From: Nymphaea colorata
Lineage: Eukaryota > Streptophyta > Magnoliopsida > Nymphaeales > Nymphaeaceae
NCBI RefSeq assembly: GCF_008831285.2
Contig: NC_045144.1
Location: forward strand, 6,096,575 to 6,160,574
Length of the DNA stretch: 64,000 bases
Reading direction: 5' to 3'
The translations under genes were made by a program, and so were the position numbers. Below, one piece after another: positions 1 to 11,825 of the stretch (the first letter of the stretch is position 1; each line of letters starts with the position of its first letter). The notes under the pieces were generated by a model, which was not told the origin of the DNA, made no database searches, and saw only the letters and a list, made by a program, of their open reading frames with translations.

Positions 1-1319
1 CAGGTTTTCCATTCCACTAATCCAACAAATTCTTAGGATCGTCAACTAGTCAACTAACTACTCAAGTCTAAAGTATTGTCCCCAAACATCATTTCAGGCA
101 TTTATCTGCAACCTCTACACAAATTTTTATCAGCAAATGTTTTCTTGGAAAAATTTCAAAAAAGTCACAGAATTTTGAAAAATATATAAAGATATGAAAC
201 AATACATCTTTTACTTTCTCATACAAAATGTTGATAAAAATTAGAAACATGTTTCTAAATTTTAAAAGAAACAAAGGAATGGACTTAAAATGCACACAAA
301 AAAAAGAACATTTATCTAATGGGAAAAGTACTGTGGTATGAATTTTTGGTGATATTTTGGAGTTTTTGTGATACTTTACCAAAAAATGCTAATATCTTGG
401 CAATAATATCACAATATTTTTAGAATATCACCAGTGTTTATGGCAATACTCCAGACCCACTTAATTAGGTCGATAAAGAAAATGGTACCTAGAAATTATA
501 CGCTTCGAGTTTGGACAAGGATCTGGCCATCATATGAACATAAGTGTTGTCAACTTCACAATTAGCTCAACTAATTAACCAGCCAGGAGGCAGGGGATTA
601 ATCTATGGCCATGTAGTGTGAAGGACCATGGACTATCAACCCCTACTCATGAATGAATGCAGATTTTTGAGTCTTTATTTGGTTAGTTCATTTTTCCTTC
701 TCTAAGAAGATGAGCTTCCTTTGTATAGTTGCCTATGTATATGTTAAACACAGTTTAATTCTTATGTACATCTACTGATGCATATGTGAAACGTGTTTAG
801 GCATGTGTTTATATTCTAGGTAGTTTACTTGATTCCAAAGATACTTTATGTCTTTCATTATTTTCAGCACATTAACTGTTGTATTTCGATTTTATTTTAC
901 TCGATCGGCTTGGATGGGCTTGGACCAGCTATAGCCCTGACTAATCCTTAGGGCCTTGACTGGCTTGTGTCCAACTTACAATTTTGACAACTTTGACCAC
1001 CACAGACATAAATGTCAACTCTTAAGCTAAATGATCCTTATCTCAGTTAACAATGTCAGGTCCGAATCCAAACCTGAAGACAAGTCCCAATGGATAAGAC
1101 CTGATTAGGTCAGACTAGGAAAACTGTGGGTCCAAACTAAGCCACTCTTGTTCTGTTATGAAGGTTTAATGGAGCACTTTGGCAAAGAATAAAAGAAATT
1201 CAAGGCTGACAAGAGTCCTTTCCTGTAAGAAGAAACAACCACCAAGGTTCTATTGTAAAAGGAAGGAAAGCCTTCTCCACGAAATTTGACAAAATTAAGA
1301 GGAAAAAAAGGATGATTAC
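1..1319. other. Left edge: probable intron of the TPRA1/CAND gene
   Basis: No exon is recognised here; it should be intron 2 of the minus-strand gene. Sequence around 340-450 has repeated TATCACAATAT-like words, resembling 37,595-37,735, which suggests remnants of one repeat family. The stretch 895-980 looks like a GGCTTGGxC-rich transposon remnant. No other structure is seen. Confidence 0.4.
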
Positions 1320-1511
1320 CTTCAGAAAGATGTCCACACAGACAATGAACCCTGATATAATCAGTATACGCGTTAAAGAATCCAAGCCACTGAGACGGTT
1401 GCCTCGAAGCAAGAAAGCCAGCAAACTAACTTCTAAAAATAACATCCCACTAGTGGTGAACAATGACAAAAGGTTCCACGCAACCTCCTTGCCAGCATTA
1501 CATTCCCACGC
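1320..1511 (-). CDS. TPRA1/CAND-family multi-pass membrane protein, exon 2 (partial gene)
   Basis: This 64-codon exon lies between a TTTCAG acceptor (exon starts at 1511) and an AAG|GTAATC donor (exon ends at 1320), both in phase 0. It continues the exon at 4752-5042. The translation begins AWECNAGKEVAWNLLSLF and goes on as hydrophobic helices (TTSGMLFLEVSLLAFLL, then ILIISGFIVCVDIFLK). That pattern fits transmembrane segments 3 and 4 of the TPRA1 (adipocyte-associated transmembrane protein 1) family, known in plants as CAND-type candidate G-protein-coupled receptors. The family match is from memory of conserved segments. No later exon is recognisable between 1 and 1,319, so the rest of the gene should lie left of the window. 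Confidence 0.78.
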
Positions 1512-4500
1512 CTGAAATTCAAGTCAATGAAATTTCATCTTTAACATATGCTAGATGTGTCAAGAATTTATCCATCAGCCTATAGGTCAAGCTAGATTCA
1601 ACCCAAAAAATTAAGTAGCAAACAGAATAAAAGTTAAGACAATAACAAAAATCTGAATGAACACTTGAATAATAAGTTCCATTGTTTAGGGCCAAAAACT
1701 TCACAAATTCAGAGTTTCATGGCACACATAGCCTAAAATGTGAATGTGCAATCAATATATTTACTGGGAATCAGACTGCCCCTTCTTAAAACACTGTTCC
1801 CCACTTTGATTTTATTTTTTATTTTTTTAACTTTGTACGGCTTCCACATATCCCTGAGTTATCCTAGAATAACATTTAAGTGTTCGATAAAAGGTTACTC
1901 TTTCTACTTTCAAACAAAAGATAAATCATTTTGATGCCTTTTATACATTAAAACAGAAATGAAAATTAAAATTACAGCCTGGCCTGAAGTTAGCTGAACC
2001 AACCTCGTGCCAAGTTTGAGCTTGGGTTGAGGAAGCAGGAGAGGGCTGATGCTTGTATATCCAAACTCAGCTTAACAGGGATTTTAGTCCGAGTTCAAGC
2101 ACTCTCAGGCTCTCAGCTCATGTGTAGTCCCACTAGACACAATAATGGAAAAATGAACTTGTAAAAGCATAGGGTCAATCAAGAAAACTGGGGGGCATAA
2201 GTCAAAATATTTTAGGAAGTAATTTCCAACCAACATCACAAGAAACAAACAAAAGATGAGTGAGATATCAGAAAGGATAAAGGGTACACAAATTGAACAT
2301 GATGGAAAAGGATTGACAAATGGACAAAGAAACCTAGACACCATGTTTGGCTACAAGTTGCACCGGATAAGAATGTTTCTTGTCCTCTATTGCTTAAGAT
2401 AGCCTCTGAAGGCATCATGGGCTTGGAATCTACCCCTTACTTTCACTAGAAACCACAAGTGCATCCTCATATTTTAGCTTCTCCAAAATGCCTTGGATGC
2501 AACTCATCTTAAAGGACTTCGAGATCATTTTTGGCCTTTCAATGAGTAAAGATAGGCAGAACATCAACATTGATGTTAGCATTGAGAATGCTGAAAAATG
2601 TGTACACTTTATCCTTAATTCCTTCCATAAAAGGCTGCTCCAAATCCGTTTTAGTTGGCTGTTATGCAGACAAGGTGGCTAGATAATAGAACGACTCCTT
2701 GTTGATTAGACTTAGACCCATAGATCCACTCTATGGCTCACTTTCAAAATCAGAGTACATTCTTAAAACCATATATTCAAAATTATTTGATGATCCTTTC
2801 ACTCAATAGGTCTGACAATGCTAAGCGACTAGGTAACTATAACCTAGCTCACATGCCACTTACAATTGGTTTAGTGGGATATCAGTGTGACTCTTGAAAA
2901 GGACCAACATAATTGGCAGGCTGGCTGGCCTTAGGGGAAAAGGACAAGCAGCAAGTTCACTTTGAAAAAGAAAAGACAGGAAAGGTATTTATCTAGCAAA
3001 GGCAGAAGGTGGATTTAATTCAGGTGCTTGAAACTGTGTTGCATGGGTTTTACACTGTGACTACATCATCTTGGTTCCCTATGTGGATGTCACAAAATCA
3101 CAATGTAAATTGTAATAAAATTGCTAAATGTCCATCTCTACAAACACATGCATGTGACATAACATGGACAAGGCTGTTTGGGTAATTTGGAGGATCTAGA
3201 AAGTGTTTGATAAGAAGAACATTGTATTCTTTGAATACATATTCTTATTTTTAAAAACACCATGTTTTTGTTTCAGGAAATACAGTGTCATTATGCCGTG
3301 TTTGTATAGAAAAAATATTCAATATTCTTAATCACATCATTTTTCCTAGAACAAAAGCATGATTTAGATCATATTTTAAGAACATGTGAACCAAGAAGGC
3401 AAGAACACACACCATATTAGTACTTTTCGAGACAAAAATTGGACAGCCAGTGCTCACAATTTTGTTATCAAAATCGTACTATATAATTGGCTCCTGATGG
3501 AAAATGCATTCAAGTGCAAGTGCAACAAGCCAAACAGCTTGTCAGTAAAATTGATGATTTCTTGATGCTGGAAGTACACAACCTTCACCAGGACTTCTCT
3601 ATCATCAACACACAGGTATATGGATTTCCTTGATAAGTGGTGCCTAAGATTGAAAGTCCAACAAAAGTGATTGACAAAATTTGTGCCTCTTGTTTCGAGA
3701 AAAAAGGACTGTCTGAGACTCTCAAGCATAGTGGAGCTACATGTCAGTTGTATGGGCAGTTGTTCACACAAATTTTTCTTTATTTTCCCATGGGTGTCTT
3801 CAACCATTTGCTTATTTATATATATTGATGCACTTTAACGTATAAAAGTTTTTGAAATAGTTCCCCTAAGCCTAACATTTCTGTCTCCATAACTAGTCTG
3901 AACTCTGAAGTCAGGTACCTTCTTCATGGATTAAAGCAAGTGGCACACTGATCTCTCTTGGTAAGATGAACTGCCTCAATAATAGAATCCACCAAACATG
4001 CTCTATGATGTACTGGCATGAACATGGTTCATTTAAGCAAATACTGCAATTTCAAAAGCTTCAAAGGACACCTCTGCATGTTCATGTGAATGCACACTCT
4101 GAATCTTGGATATGAGTTTGGACTACGTAAAATGATTTATGGGATACAAATGGTGCCTCTTTTGAGCCTGACTGAGAGCATATGGCTGGAAGAAACCATA
4201 AAAGTGTTTACTTTTTAGAGATCATGATTTCATGATTTTTTGATCTCCATGTTGACAAGCCATTCTTCATCAATTACCACCCGCTCTCTCCCTTGACACA
4301 CCTTTCTCCACATCCCCCACCACCACTAGCCCGCCGCCCCCCACACACCCCCCACCCTACCCCACCACATGCACCGTTGCACACACACGCACACACATAT
4401 GCATGAGTTCCACTTTTGAGTATCCTAATTAGACAGGTAAAGACTAAGTCGAGATATGCATATCTAAAAAAGGGAACACCGTCAGGTTCAAATTCAGCAC

Positions 4501-4751
4501 TGATGGTGCTGATGGAGAAAGTAGATATTGAATTTCAAACACGTGATCCACAAAATCCATCACGAAAATGATGGAAACTCACAAAAAGTGAACTAACTCT
4601 TATCAATACGAACCGAAGAAGAATATCCAACGTTTCCAACAAGTTCAAAGAAACATTTATCAAAATCCATATAATTCTATCAAATAAGCTTAGAGGAAAA
4701 CCTAACAGCAGTACAAACCACAGTTGCGGCATACGAAAGTTATCTGGGTAC
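1512..4751 (-). other. Intron 1 of the TPRA1/CAND-like gene
   Basis: This is a 3,240-bp GT-AG intron in phase 0. It is AT-rich and holds no recognisable coding sequence. Notable content is a transposon-like stretch near 1,980-2,120 and a strongly C-rich, CA-rich tract at 4,278-4,400. On the transcribed sense strand that tract is G-rich and contains a canonical G-quadruplex pattern. Confidence 0.7.
4337..4363 (-). other. G-quadruplex motif in intron 1 (sense strand)
   Basis: On the plus strand four C runs of 6, 6, 3 and 4 bases are separated by loops of 5, 1 and 2 bases. The minus strand, which is the pre-mRNA sense of the TPRA1/CAND gene, therefore carries four G runs with short loops, the canonical G4 pattern. 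It lies about 390 bp downstream of exon 1. Confidence 0.6.
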
Positions 4752-5042
4752 CTGCAGCAAGCACCACAGGAAGTTGAGGACGGCAACGATCCAGAGAATA
4801 GAATAATAGGCGATCATTACGTGCGAACGGCCATGCAAGAGCTTTGGAAAGCTCTTCTTCGTCTGCGAGAGCAGGAAAACCAAGAAGAGAAATGATGCGA
4901 TGACGAGGCCGACTTCCAGCCACCATTGCTCGTGACACCCGGAGCTCCACCATAGGGAGAACCCAATCGATCCGTCACTCTCCGTTCCGTTGCTCGTCCG
5001 CAGTATAGGCAAGGGCGCAACCGTTTCCTCCAGCGCCCTCAT
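4752..5042 (-). CDS. TPRA1/CAND-family multi-pass membrane protein, exon 1 with start codon
   Basis: This is the first coding exon, 97 codons, with the ATG at 5042-5040 and a CTGCAG|GTACCC donor after 4752 (phase 0). I chose this internal Met over one 24 codons upstream because the protein then starts MRALEETVAPLPILR, the usual family N-terminus. A short extracellular-type N-terminus holds an N-G-T glycosylation sequon (residues 18-20). Predicted membrane helices lie at about residues 44-59 and 75-96, with the basic loop TKKSFPKLLHGRSHV between them. Plant members are described as candidate heterotrimeric G-protein-coupled receptors, but function is poorly established. The exon is GC-richer than its surroundings, as expected for real coding sequence. 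Only about 160 residues of the protein are in the window. Confidence 0.8.
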
Positions 5043-5460
5043 CTCATGCTGTTCGGAAAACGACCGATTGATAAAGATGACAAAATTGAACGGCGGAACA
5101 GCCGAAACAAACACAAAAACGTCAGATATCTACACGAAAATATTGTGAAAAGCGACTGCAGATGGGATTTGATGAATCTCCGGCGACCAAAGACGAGCAA
5201 TTTGGGGAAGAACGTCAAAGGCAACTCTGTCTTGCCCTAATTCTGTTCCTTTCTGGTCAGCCCTTTCCCCATTCTCAACGGGTCGTGTAATGTTACCAGG
5301 ATTTCTCAGTTGTCATTATTTCACTTATGCCCATAAGTTAGTAAAAATTTCTGAGATGGGCTTCATATTTGTTATTTTCCAAATATAAGCTTACTTTCTG
5401 ACAACAGAAAATGTGCTTCTCACAAAATTAAAAATTTTGATTAGAAAAGTTAGAATGTCA
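5043..5460 (-). promoter_or_regulatory. 5' leader and promoter region of the TPRA1/CAND-like gene
   Basis: This is sequence immediately upstream of the chosen start codon. The first 200 bp are moderately GC-rich, consistent with a 5' UTR. The composition turns AT-rich beyond 5,290. I could not identify a convincing TATA box, so the extent is inferred from position only. Confidence 0.35.
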
Positions 5461-5870
5461 ATAGGTATATGATCGAACCATATAAAAAAGAATCGCATAT
5501 AGAAAAAAAATTGATATATGATTAAGAATTAGGATCAGATTCATATTCTGATTTAGATTTAAGTAAATATTGACCAGATTTAGATTTGAATCAGATATAT
5601 TTTTCCATAAAAAATTTGCAGTCAATGTCTATAATGTAGTTTGGATTTGGTTTACAAGTCACATTCTGATTTAGATGCTAATAATGTCAGATATGGATCA
5701 GATTCAGATTACCAATTCAAATATTAGATTCAAATATGGTATAAAATTTTATTTAATCTGAGATCGGATTTGAGATCGAATTTGAAATTAAACATATAAC
5801 ATCCAAAAAAACAAATATGATAAAATACACATCACATCTTCGAATCCGATTCATTGACAGTTTATGCTTG
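5461..5870. repeat. Degenerate MULE/MITE-like element related to the one at 8,870-9,236
   Basis: The region is built of repeated GATTCAGAT / GATTTAGAT words and ends near 5,865 with CGAATCCGATTCATTGACA. The end of the 8,870-9,236 element is almost the same, with TTGACATCCC at its terminus. It appears to be an older diverged copy; the ends are not resolved. Confidence 0.4.
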
Positions 5871-6104
5871 CGGGAGCATCATAAAATGCCCATAACATAC
5901 AACCTTTTAGTATGACCTAATTTAATTTACCTAATGTAATTTAATATCTGATATTAATAAACTACAAGCTTTCTAACATTGCTACAGTTGTTGGGACTTT
6001 AATTAAATGGGAATTATGCTTTTTCTTAATATTGTAAGGAAAAACGAACAAACCAAGTATAACTTAGAAGCTCACATTGTTTTTTTTTTTTCTTTCTTTC
6101 GAGC

Positions 6105-6350
6105 CTGGGCGAGGATTTTCCTGGCCCGGGCTAGATAGGCCGGCCCGGCTCGGTTAAGTTTAAAAAATATATATTTTTAAATTTTTTTGTTTTAATAATA
6201 TATATTTATTATTAATAAATATATTTTATATTAAAAAAATTATTTTATGATTAAAAAATTATTATTTTTATTTTTAAACGGGCTGGGCCGGGCTCGGGCC
6301 GAGCCCGGGGCTATCGGGCCTGCCCGGGCCTGATGCCCACCCTTAGCCAC
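6105..6350. repeat. GC-rich MITE (GGGCCGGGC-type) in copy A
   Basis: GC-rich ends (GAGCCTGGGCGAGG on the left and GGGCCTGATGCCCACCC on the right) flank an AT-only core. Copy B lacks it at the matching point, so it inserted into A or was lost from B. It resembles the common plant repeats rich in GGGCCGGGC words. Confidence 0.45.
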
Positions 6351-6522
6351 AAAGCATGAACTTGGCTTGGCTAACACCCACCACTTTCACATCTTTTCTT
6401 AAATTTTTGAAAATGTATTATTTTTAAACTGTCCATCATTCCTTTTCTATTTCTCACTTTTTTTTTTTTTCCTTTCTATCTTTTGCAGCCTTTCACCTTC
6501 TTTTTCTTGCTCTGTTTTTCCT

Positions 6523-7900
6523 CCATGAGGGCACTACGATTATCGATTCCCGGCCACGGCAAAGGCAAATTCTGGTATGATATCATTGTGTTATTTCCTA
6601 TAATTTTTAGAATATATGTGATTCCGGTTCTACTTTCAAATATACTGTTTGAACCATTGGATGACTTAAATTAAGTCGCTGCTGGTGTCAAATATGATGA
6701 CCCATTCTCTTCAACTATCTTGAGATTCTCTTATTAAGAAAGAGTTAAATAAACGATTTCTTAATCATGTGTTTGACCAAATTATAATTGTCTGAAATGT
6801 ATTTTGATTGCCAGAAGCTGAGATCATGACATTCAAGGATGCTAATTATCCAGTAAATGTGTAATCTGCTGGAAAATGTTACCATCATTTCCATGTAATA
6901 ATACTAATAGAAACATGACCACGTTTACTCTGATATGAATATGCTTTAGATGGCAATGTACTTTAATGGTGCACTATATATGCCTTCTTTTGTAAGTTGT
7001 TTGGCATGATTCAAACTTGGTCATTGCTTGTCCTTTCACCAGCCTTTTTTAGATAAGAGATCTTTCTATACAACTTGGGCCTCTATATATCACCAGGGTT
7101 TGAATATATCTGATATTTTGTGAGCATCATGAGACTTAATACTATGGGCGTGGGTTGATTCATGTGAACTATGAACATTAGAACAATTCCATTTTGATGA
7201 TCGTACTGGTGAAATCTGTTTTTTTGGTGGTTCAGCTCTCTCAATTACGATTAAGTTGGTGAAATCTGTCCTGCTGAATGTGATCCTCTCTGATTTTTCA
7301 AGTTTTTTTTTTCCAATTTAAGTGGTCATTGTAAGACGATAGACTACATAGAGTTATTTTTTGGACTAAAAGACTTTTCTAGTTTCTATTTCTTGCACAT
7401 CAGCATGTTAAATTGCTGCCATTGAACCTTAATGGGCAATATCATTTAGAACTGAAGCAACTGAAGAGTATGATGCTTCTTGTTCCCTCCTTCCCGAAGG
7501 GTTTATTACTTGTACTAATAAGACTGGGCATTGTTGGTTATTGAGTTTTTTTGGGGATGAAGTTTGGTAGATGGTTTGTTATTTATTCGTGTGTTTAAGA
7601 AAATATATCAAAAGATTATGTAAATCTGGAAATATGTTTTCTTATTATCAAACTAAGAAATAGTTTTCTGGAAATCTGGAAATATATTTGTTTTTCATCA
7701 ATTTAAGAAATATATTTTTGAAAATATATTTCTCAGTCATCACACACACATCAAAATGAGAATCAGAAAGATTTTTTTCATTCCTTTTTTCTAAAAAATA
7801 TATTTCTAGAAATATATTTCTAATTTCAGATTTCCAAGCCATCAAACGCCACCTGAATGAGGGCACTACGATTATCGATTCCCTGCCACGGCAAACGCAG
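6523..7900. repeat. About 1.3-kb segment flanked by 40-bp direct repeats
   Basis: Nearly identical blocks beginning ATGAGGGCACTACGATTATC occur at about 6,524 and 7,855, with only two or three mismatches over about 40 bp. Both can be read as MRALRLSIPxHGK. The intervening DNA is AT-rich and ends in a MITE-like stretch (7,560-7,852) that finishes CCATCAAACGCCACC. Copy B has neither block at the matching place. Confidence 0.5.
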
Positions 7901-8621
7901 TAACTACAACAGATTTTAAAAACACCCAACTCCGTTTTTTGCATCTGAGCTATTAAGCTTTGACGCGTGAATGGCATGGAAGGGTCGTCAGTGAAAGTGC
8001 ATGGTATCAATGATTAATCACCGACACTTTTTACTGCATCCAAACTACAAGCACAGATGCGAAGGCCCACACAGTCATGGCAGTGATGGTACAAGCATCA
8101 CCGACCCATGTGTCGTTGGTGACAGTTCTAGAGCCAGAAATTCTCCCATCGATGAATCAAAACGTGTCAACAACAAGAGTAACTTTTTTCTTGTTTTTGA
8201 GCTTGCACAACAATGTTCACTTAATGGACTGGTCCTGCTGTAGAAATGTTTGTTGAAACAAAATATAGCTACATCGTTGATGTTGCAATATACATATGCA
8301 CATTGTGGAATAGAATAAAGAGACAATTTTCGATATTGAATTTTTCATTAAAAGGTGCATGCAATCCAATATGTGATATAATTGAATAGAAGTTATATAA
8401 ACAACATTTTACACTCAAAAAAAGCTTTCAGGTCATAGTGAGGCGCTGTTCGAGCCGCCAAGTTTTGTACTTCATCCATAGCTCAATAGAAGTGTTTGGT
8501 GTTGCGAAGGAAGTAAAAGACAATGACAACATGCTCCAAATATATGATCCCCTTTCCCTTTGAGCCCAAGCCGCTTGGCAGATGCACTAAATCTTGGCCT
8601 CCTACAACCACAAGACTCTTA

Positions 8622-8780
8622 GAGGGCGTTTGGGAATGTTACTGTCTGATGCATCATGCACCTAACTCAAAAATTAGTTAGATTCATTAGACACTTTAAA
8701 AAATGTTCTATCAATCAACCCCATTGTTTGGGACAGAATCAAAAGACAATGAAAATGTGTTACTAATGCTAAACAGCCCC
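8622..8780. mobile_element. PIF/Harbinger-type MITE
   Basis: Inverted termini GAGGGCGTTTGGGAATGTTA and GGGGCTGTTTAGCATTAGTA (reverse complement of the right end) are flanked by TTA on both sides (8,619-8,621 and 8,781-8,783), the typical PIF/Harbinger target site. A diverged copy lies at the same place in copy B (about 19,900-20,057), so the insertion predates the duplication. Confidence 0.6.
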
Positions 8781-8869
8781 TTAAGGGAAGGATGCCTCTT
8801 AGACTGAGAGCATTCAACGTAATGAATGATTTGTGTACATGCCCATCAAACCAATAGAACTCATAACTA

Positions 8870-9236
8870 GGGATGTCAATATATCATATTTGAATCCGAT
8901 ATCCAACCAAACCGATCTAAAAAAATCAGATATGGAAAAAAAAATCTGACTAAGAAGAATCAGATTCGGATTTAATAAATGACATCCGATCGGATTCAGA
9001 TATACATACATATCTGATCAGATTTGGATATGAATTCGGATCGAATTCATTTTTAGACAAATATCTTGTATCTAATGCTATTACATTTTGAAAATTGGTA
9101 AAATCCCGTTCAAAATTAGGATTCGGATTCAGATATCACTTTTCTTTATTCATATTCAATTCCGAATATGTGAATATCCGGAAAAGCAGATATGATTAAG
9201 GATATATTTGATCCAAATCCGATTCGTTGACATCCC
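8870..9236. mobile_element. MULE-like MITE with GGGATGTCAA termini
   Basis: The termini are GGGATGTCAA and TTGACATCCC. Flanking sequence ACTCATAACTA (8,859-8,869) and ACTCCGAACTA (9,238-9,248) form an imperfect target duplication. Copy B carries the uninterrupted site ACTCAGAACTA, an empty site. The interior consists of GATTCGGATT-like words. Confidence 0.6.
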
Positions 9237-10322
9237 TACTCCGAACTAGTTGAGCACACATGCACATATACATGCTATACTGAAGCTTCATTAGCTTCAA
9301 AATCTTTGCCTCAAACTATCTAGGCATCCATGTCCATCCACTAATTGACAAGTGATACCCTTGACAGTGAAGGTGGAGATCACTCCAGGCGAGGTTGCTA
9401 AAGTCTTTTTGAGGAATGAAGACCCACTACTACAAAAAGTGTCAAAAGGCTTGAGGAGTTAGATGGGATCAGTCAATCTACAAGCTGTTGGAAACAAAAG
9501 ATTTTAATTTCCTCTATAGCTCTGTATAAGTGTTTGGTGTTGGAAGGAAGTAGAAGCCAATGGTGACTTGTTCCAAGTATATTAGTTTCACATCCTGCCC
9601 TTTCTCCATGAGCCCCTCAACTTAGGCCAAGTGCCAGTCCTGCACTAAATCTAGGCCTACAACCACCACAAGGTTCTTGGGAAAGACAACGCCTTTAATT
9701 GAGACCATCCAACTAAATCAATGATTTCTCTGTAAGCTATGAAACCAAATGAAGTTGCACATATATATGGGATATTACATCTTCTTTGCCTTCAAAAATC
9801 TTGGCCTCAAACTATCAGGGCATCCATGATCATGAATATCCAAGTGATAGTATTGCTAGAAAAGGTGGAGATCATTCCTGATAAGGTCACTGAAATTTTT
9901 GTGAGGAATGAAGACCCAGCTACTGCAATTCAGAGTGTTACTAAGTCCATGAAAGTGAAGATGAGGGAAGAAATAGACATGAGGGAATTAAGAGGATAAA
10001 ATTCTAAATTCTCATGTTTCATGCTGCCATCCAATTATTGTGAGGGGAGGATTTGTTGCCCTAATTTGTTGTGATCTAAGAATTGGATGACTGTATGAAA
10101 CACAAGAATCTGAATATTTATATGTTCCCTTCATGACATTTCATTTCCTCATCTTCACCTTGAGGGACTCAATAACACATTGATTGTGACAGCGAGGTTC
10201 TCATTCATCTCCAAGATTTCGGCAACCTTAGTTAGCGCGATCTTCACCTTTCTATTAATGGTGTCACTATTTCAAACAGTGAATGGTCATGGATTCCAAA
10301 ATAGTTTGTGGGGAAGATTTTG

Positions 10323-11460
10323 TTTCAGCACTAAAGGGACCGTCGGTTGGCGCCTTTTGTTTTAGAGAACTAAAGCCTCGTGGTAGCCTGTACTTGGTAA
10401 AAATACATAAAGTGAGACGTCCAAGAAAGACAGTCACTGACGTCCCGACGCAAGGGTCTGTCTCCTTGACCTTCTGTAGGGCGCGGCATCTAAGCTGAAG
10501 GGTGCACCGTTGCTATCGCTGACACCGACGCAGCTCAGGACCCCGAAGGCAGGGGGAATGGGGGGGCCTTCGGGCCTTTTTCGGGCGGTGGGATTCATAC
10601 CCCTTGCTCACCCGAAACGAGCTTCTGCATTAGCGACGCAATAGTGACGTGACGAAAGCGGAGTCAGGTTTGAGGAGGTTGTTTGATTGCCGAAACGGAA
10701 CCATATGTTCTTTGTGTAGCCGTGTAGCCAGAAACAGAGGAGGCCTTGATTTCTAGATGCACCTAACTGTCATGAAGCAACGGTGAGTAGAAGCAGTGAA
10801 AGTAGGTGGGAAGGGAAGGCCAGGGAGGACAGGGGTGGAGCTAGGATTTTTTTCAGGGGCGGGCCAAACAGTCCATCGAGCTTATCTGGGTAGGGCTAAA
10901 TTAAATCCGAACATACATATAAAAAAATTAACCAACCAAAATTTTTCAATTTTTGTAATGTAATTTTTTTTTCAAGTAATTGGGGTGGGCCACGGCCTTG
11001 GCTGCCCCCCTCCCTCCACCCCTGGGGCAGAAGACCACGCATGCTCTGTCTCATTAACTATGTGTGCTTGGTCTCCTACCTGCCCTTCCCTTCCCACCTA
11101 CTCCCACTGCTTCTACTCGTCGTTGCTTCGTGACAACTAGGTGCATCTAGAAATCAAGGCCTCCTCTGTTTCTAGCTACACCTGGCCTCTCGCCTAACTC
11201 CCTTGCGGGGAACATATGGTTCCGTTTTGGCAATCAAACAACCTCCTCAAACCTGACTCTGCTTTTGTCACGTCGCTAATGTAGAAGCTTGTTTAGAAGG
11301 AGAAGGTCATGGAGACAGACCCTTGTGTCGCGAACTGTCTTTCTTGGACATCTCAGTTTATGTATTTTTACCAAGTACAGGCTAGGCTACAGCAGGGCTT
11401 TTAATTCTCTAAAACAAAAGGTGCCAACCGACGGTCCCTTTAGTGCTGACTTGTGTGTCC
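10323..11460. mobile_element. Foldback/long-TIR MULE-like element
   Basis: Both ends read TCAGCACTAAAGGGACCGTC inward (from 10,325 and, on the other strand, from 11,449). The inverted similarity continues for about 370-500 bp, leaving a centre of about 250 bp. The left arm holds an extra GC-rich segment of about 150 bp (10,480-10,635) that the right arm lacks. GAAGATTTTG (10,313-10,322) and GAAGAGTTTG (11,461-11,470) flank it, a plausible target duplication of 9-10 bp with one mismatch. The right boundary is uncertain because 11,461-11,871 is also absent from copy B. CACTA just inside the end could suggest a CACTA element, but no 3-bp duplication fits. Confidence 0.6.
10830..11024. mobile_element. 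195-bp hAT-type MITE inside the foldback element
   Basis: It begins CAGGGGTGGAGCTAGG and ends CCTCCACCCCTG, the pattern of the common plant non-autonomous hAT family. Its length equals that of the copy at 21,770-21,964. No clear 8-bp duplication is visible here. Confidence 0.5.
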
Positions 11461-11503
11461 GAAGAGTTTGATGGCATTGACACCTTGTATGTGTGCTTCT
11501 TAT

Positions 11504-11825
11504 TGTCACAAAAAATATGTACGAGTATTATACGGTGAGAAAAAAGGCGGGTATAATACGACAAAGTTGTATATCTCAGAAATAAAACGAAAAAATCTAG
11601 GCAAATTTTTTAAAAAATTAAAACATCTAATAAATCCTAAAAATTATAAACAAATCATAAAAAATACGAAAAAAGAAAAAAATATGTGTATAATACTCAT
11701 TTTTTTCATGTTTTTTCATTTTTAATGTTTTTTTAAAAGACTCATATTGTACCGGTATTATACTACTGACTATGTTTTGTCGTATTATATGCGTCTTTTT
11801 TCAATAAGACGCGTTTTTTGTGACA
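11504..11825. mobile_element. MITE with TGTCACAAAAAA termini
   Basis: Inverted termini TGTCACAAAAAATATG (left) and TTTTTTGTGACA (right) bound a 322-bp AT-rich element. Inside, GTATTATACGG and GTCGTATTATA words are repeated in both orientations. It is absent from copy B. Confidence 0.5.

Noticed and set aside
10325-11449. Classing the foldback element as CACTA because CACTA lies near its end
   Set aside because: CACTA is not terminal (TCAG precedes it in both arms) and no 3-bp target duplication fits; a 9-10-bp near-repeat fits better.
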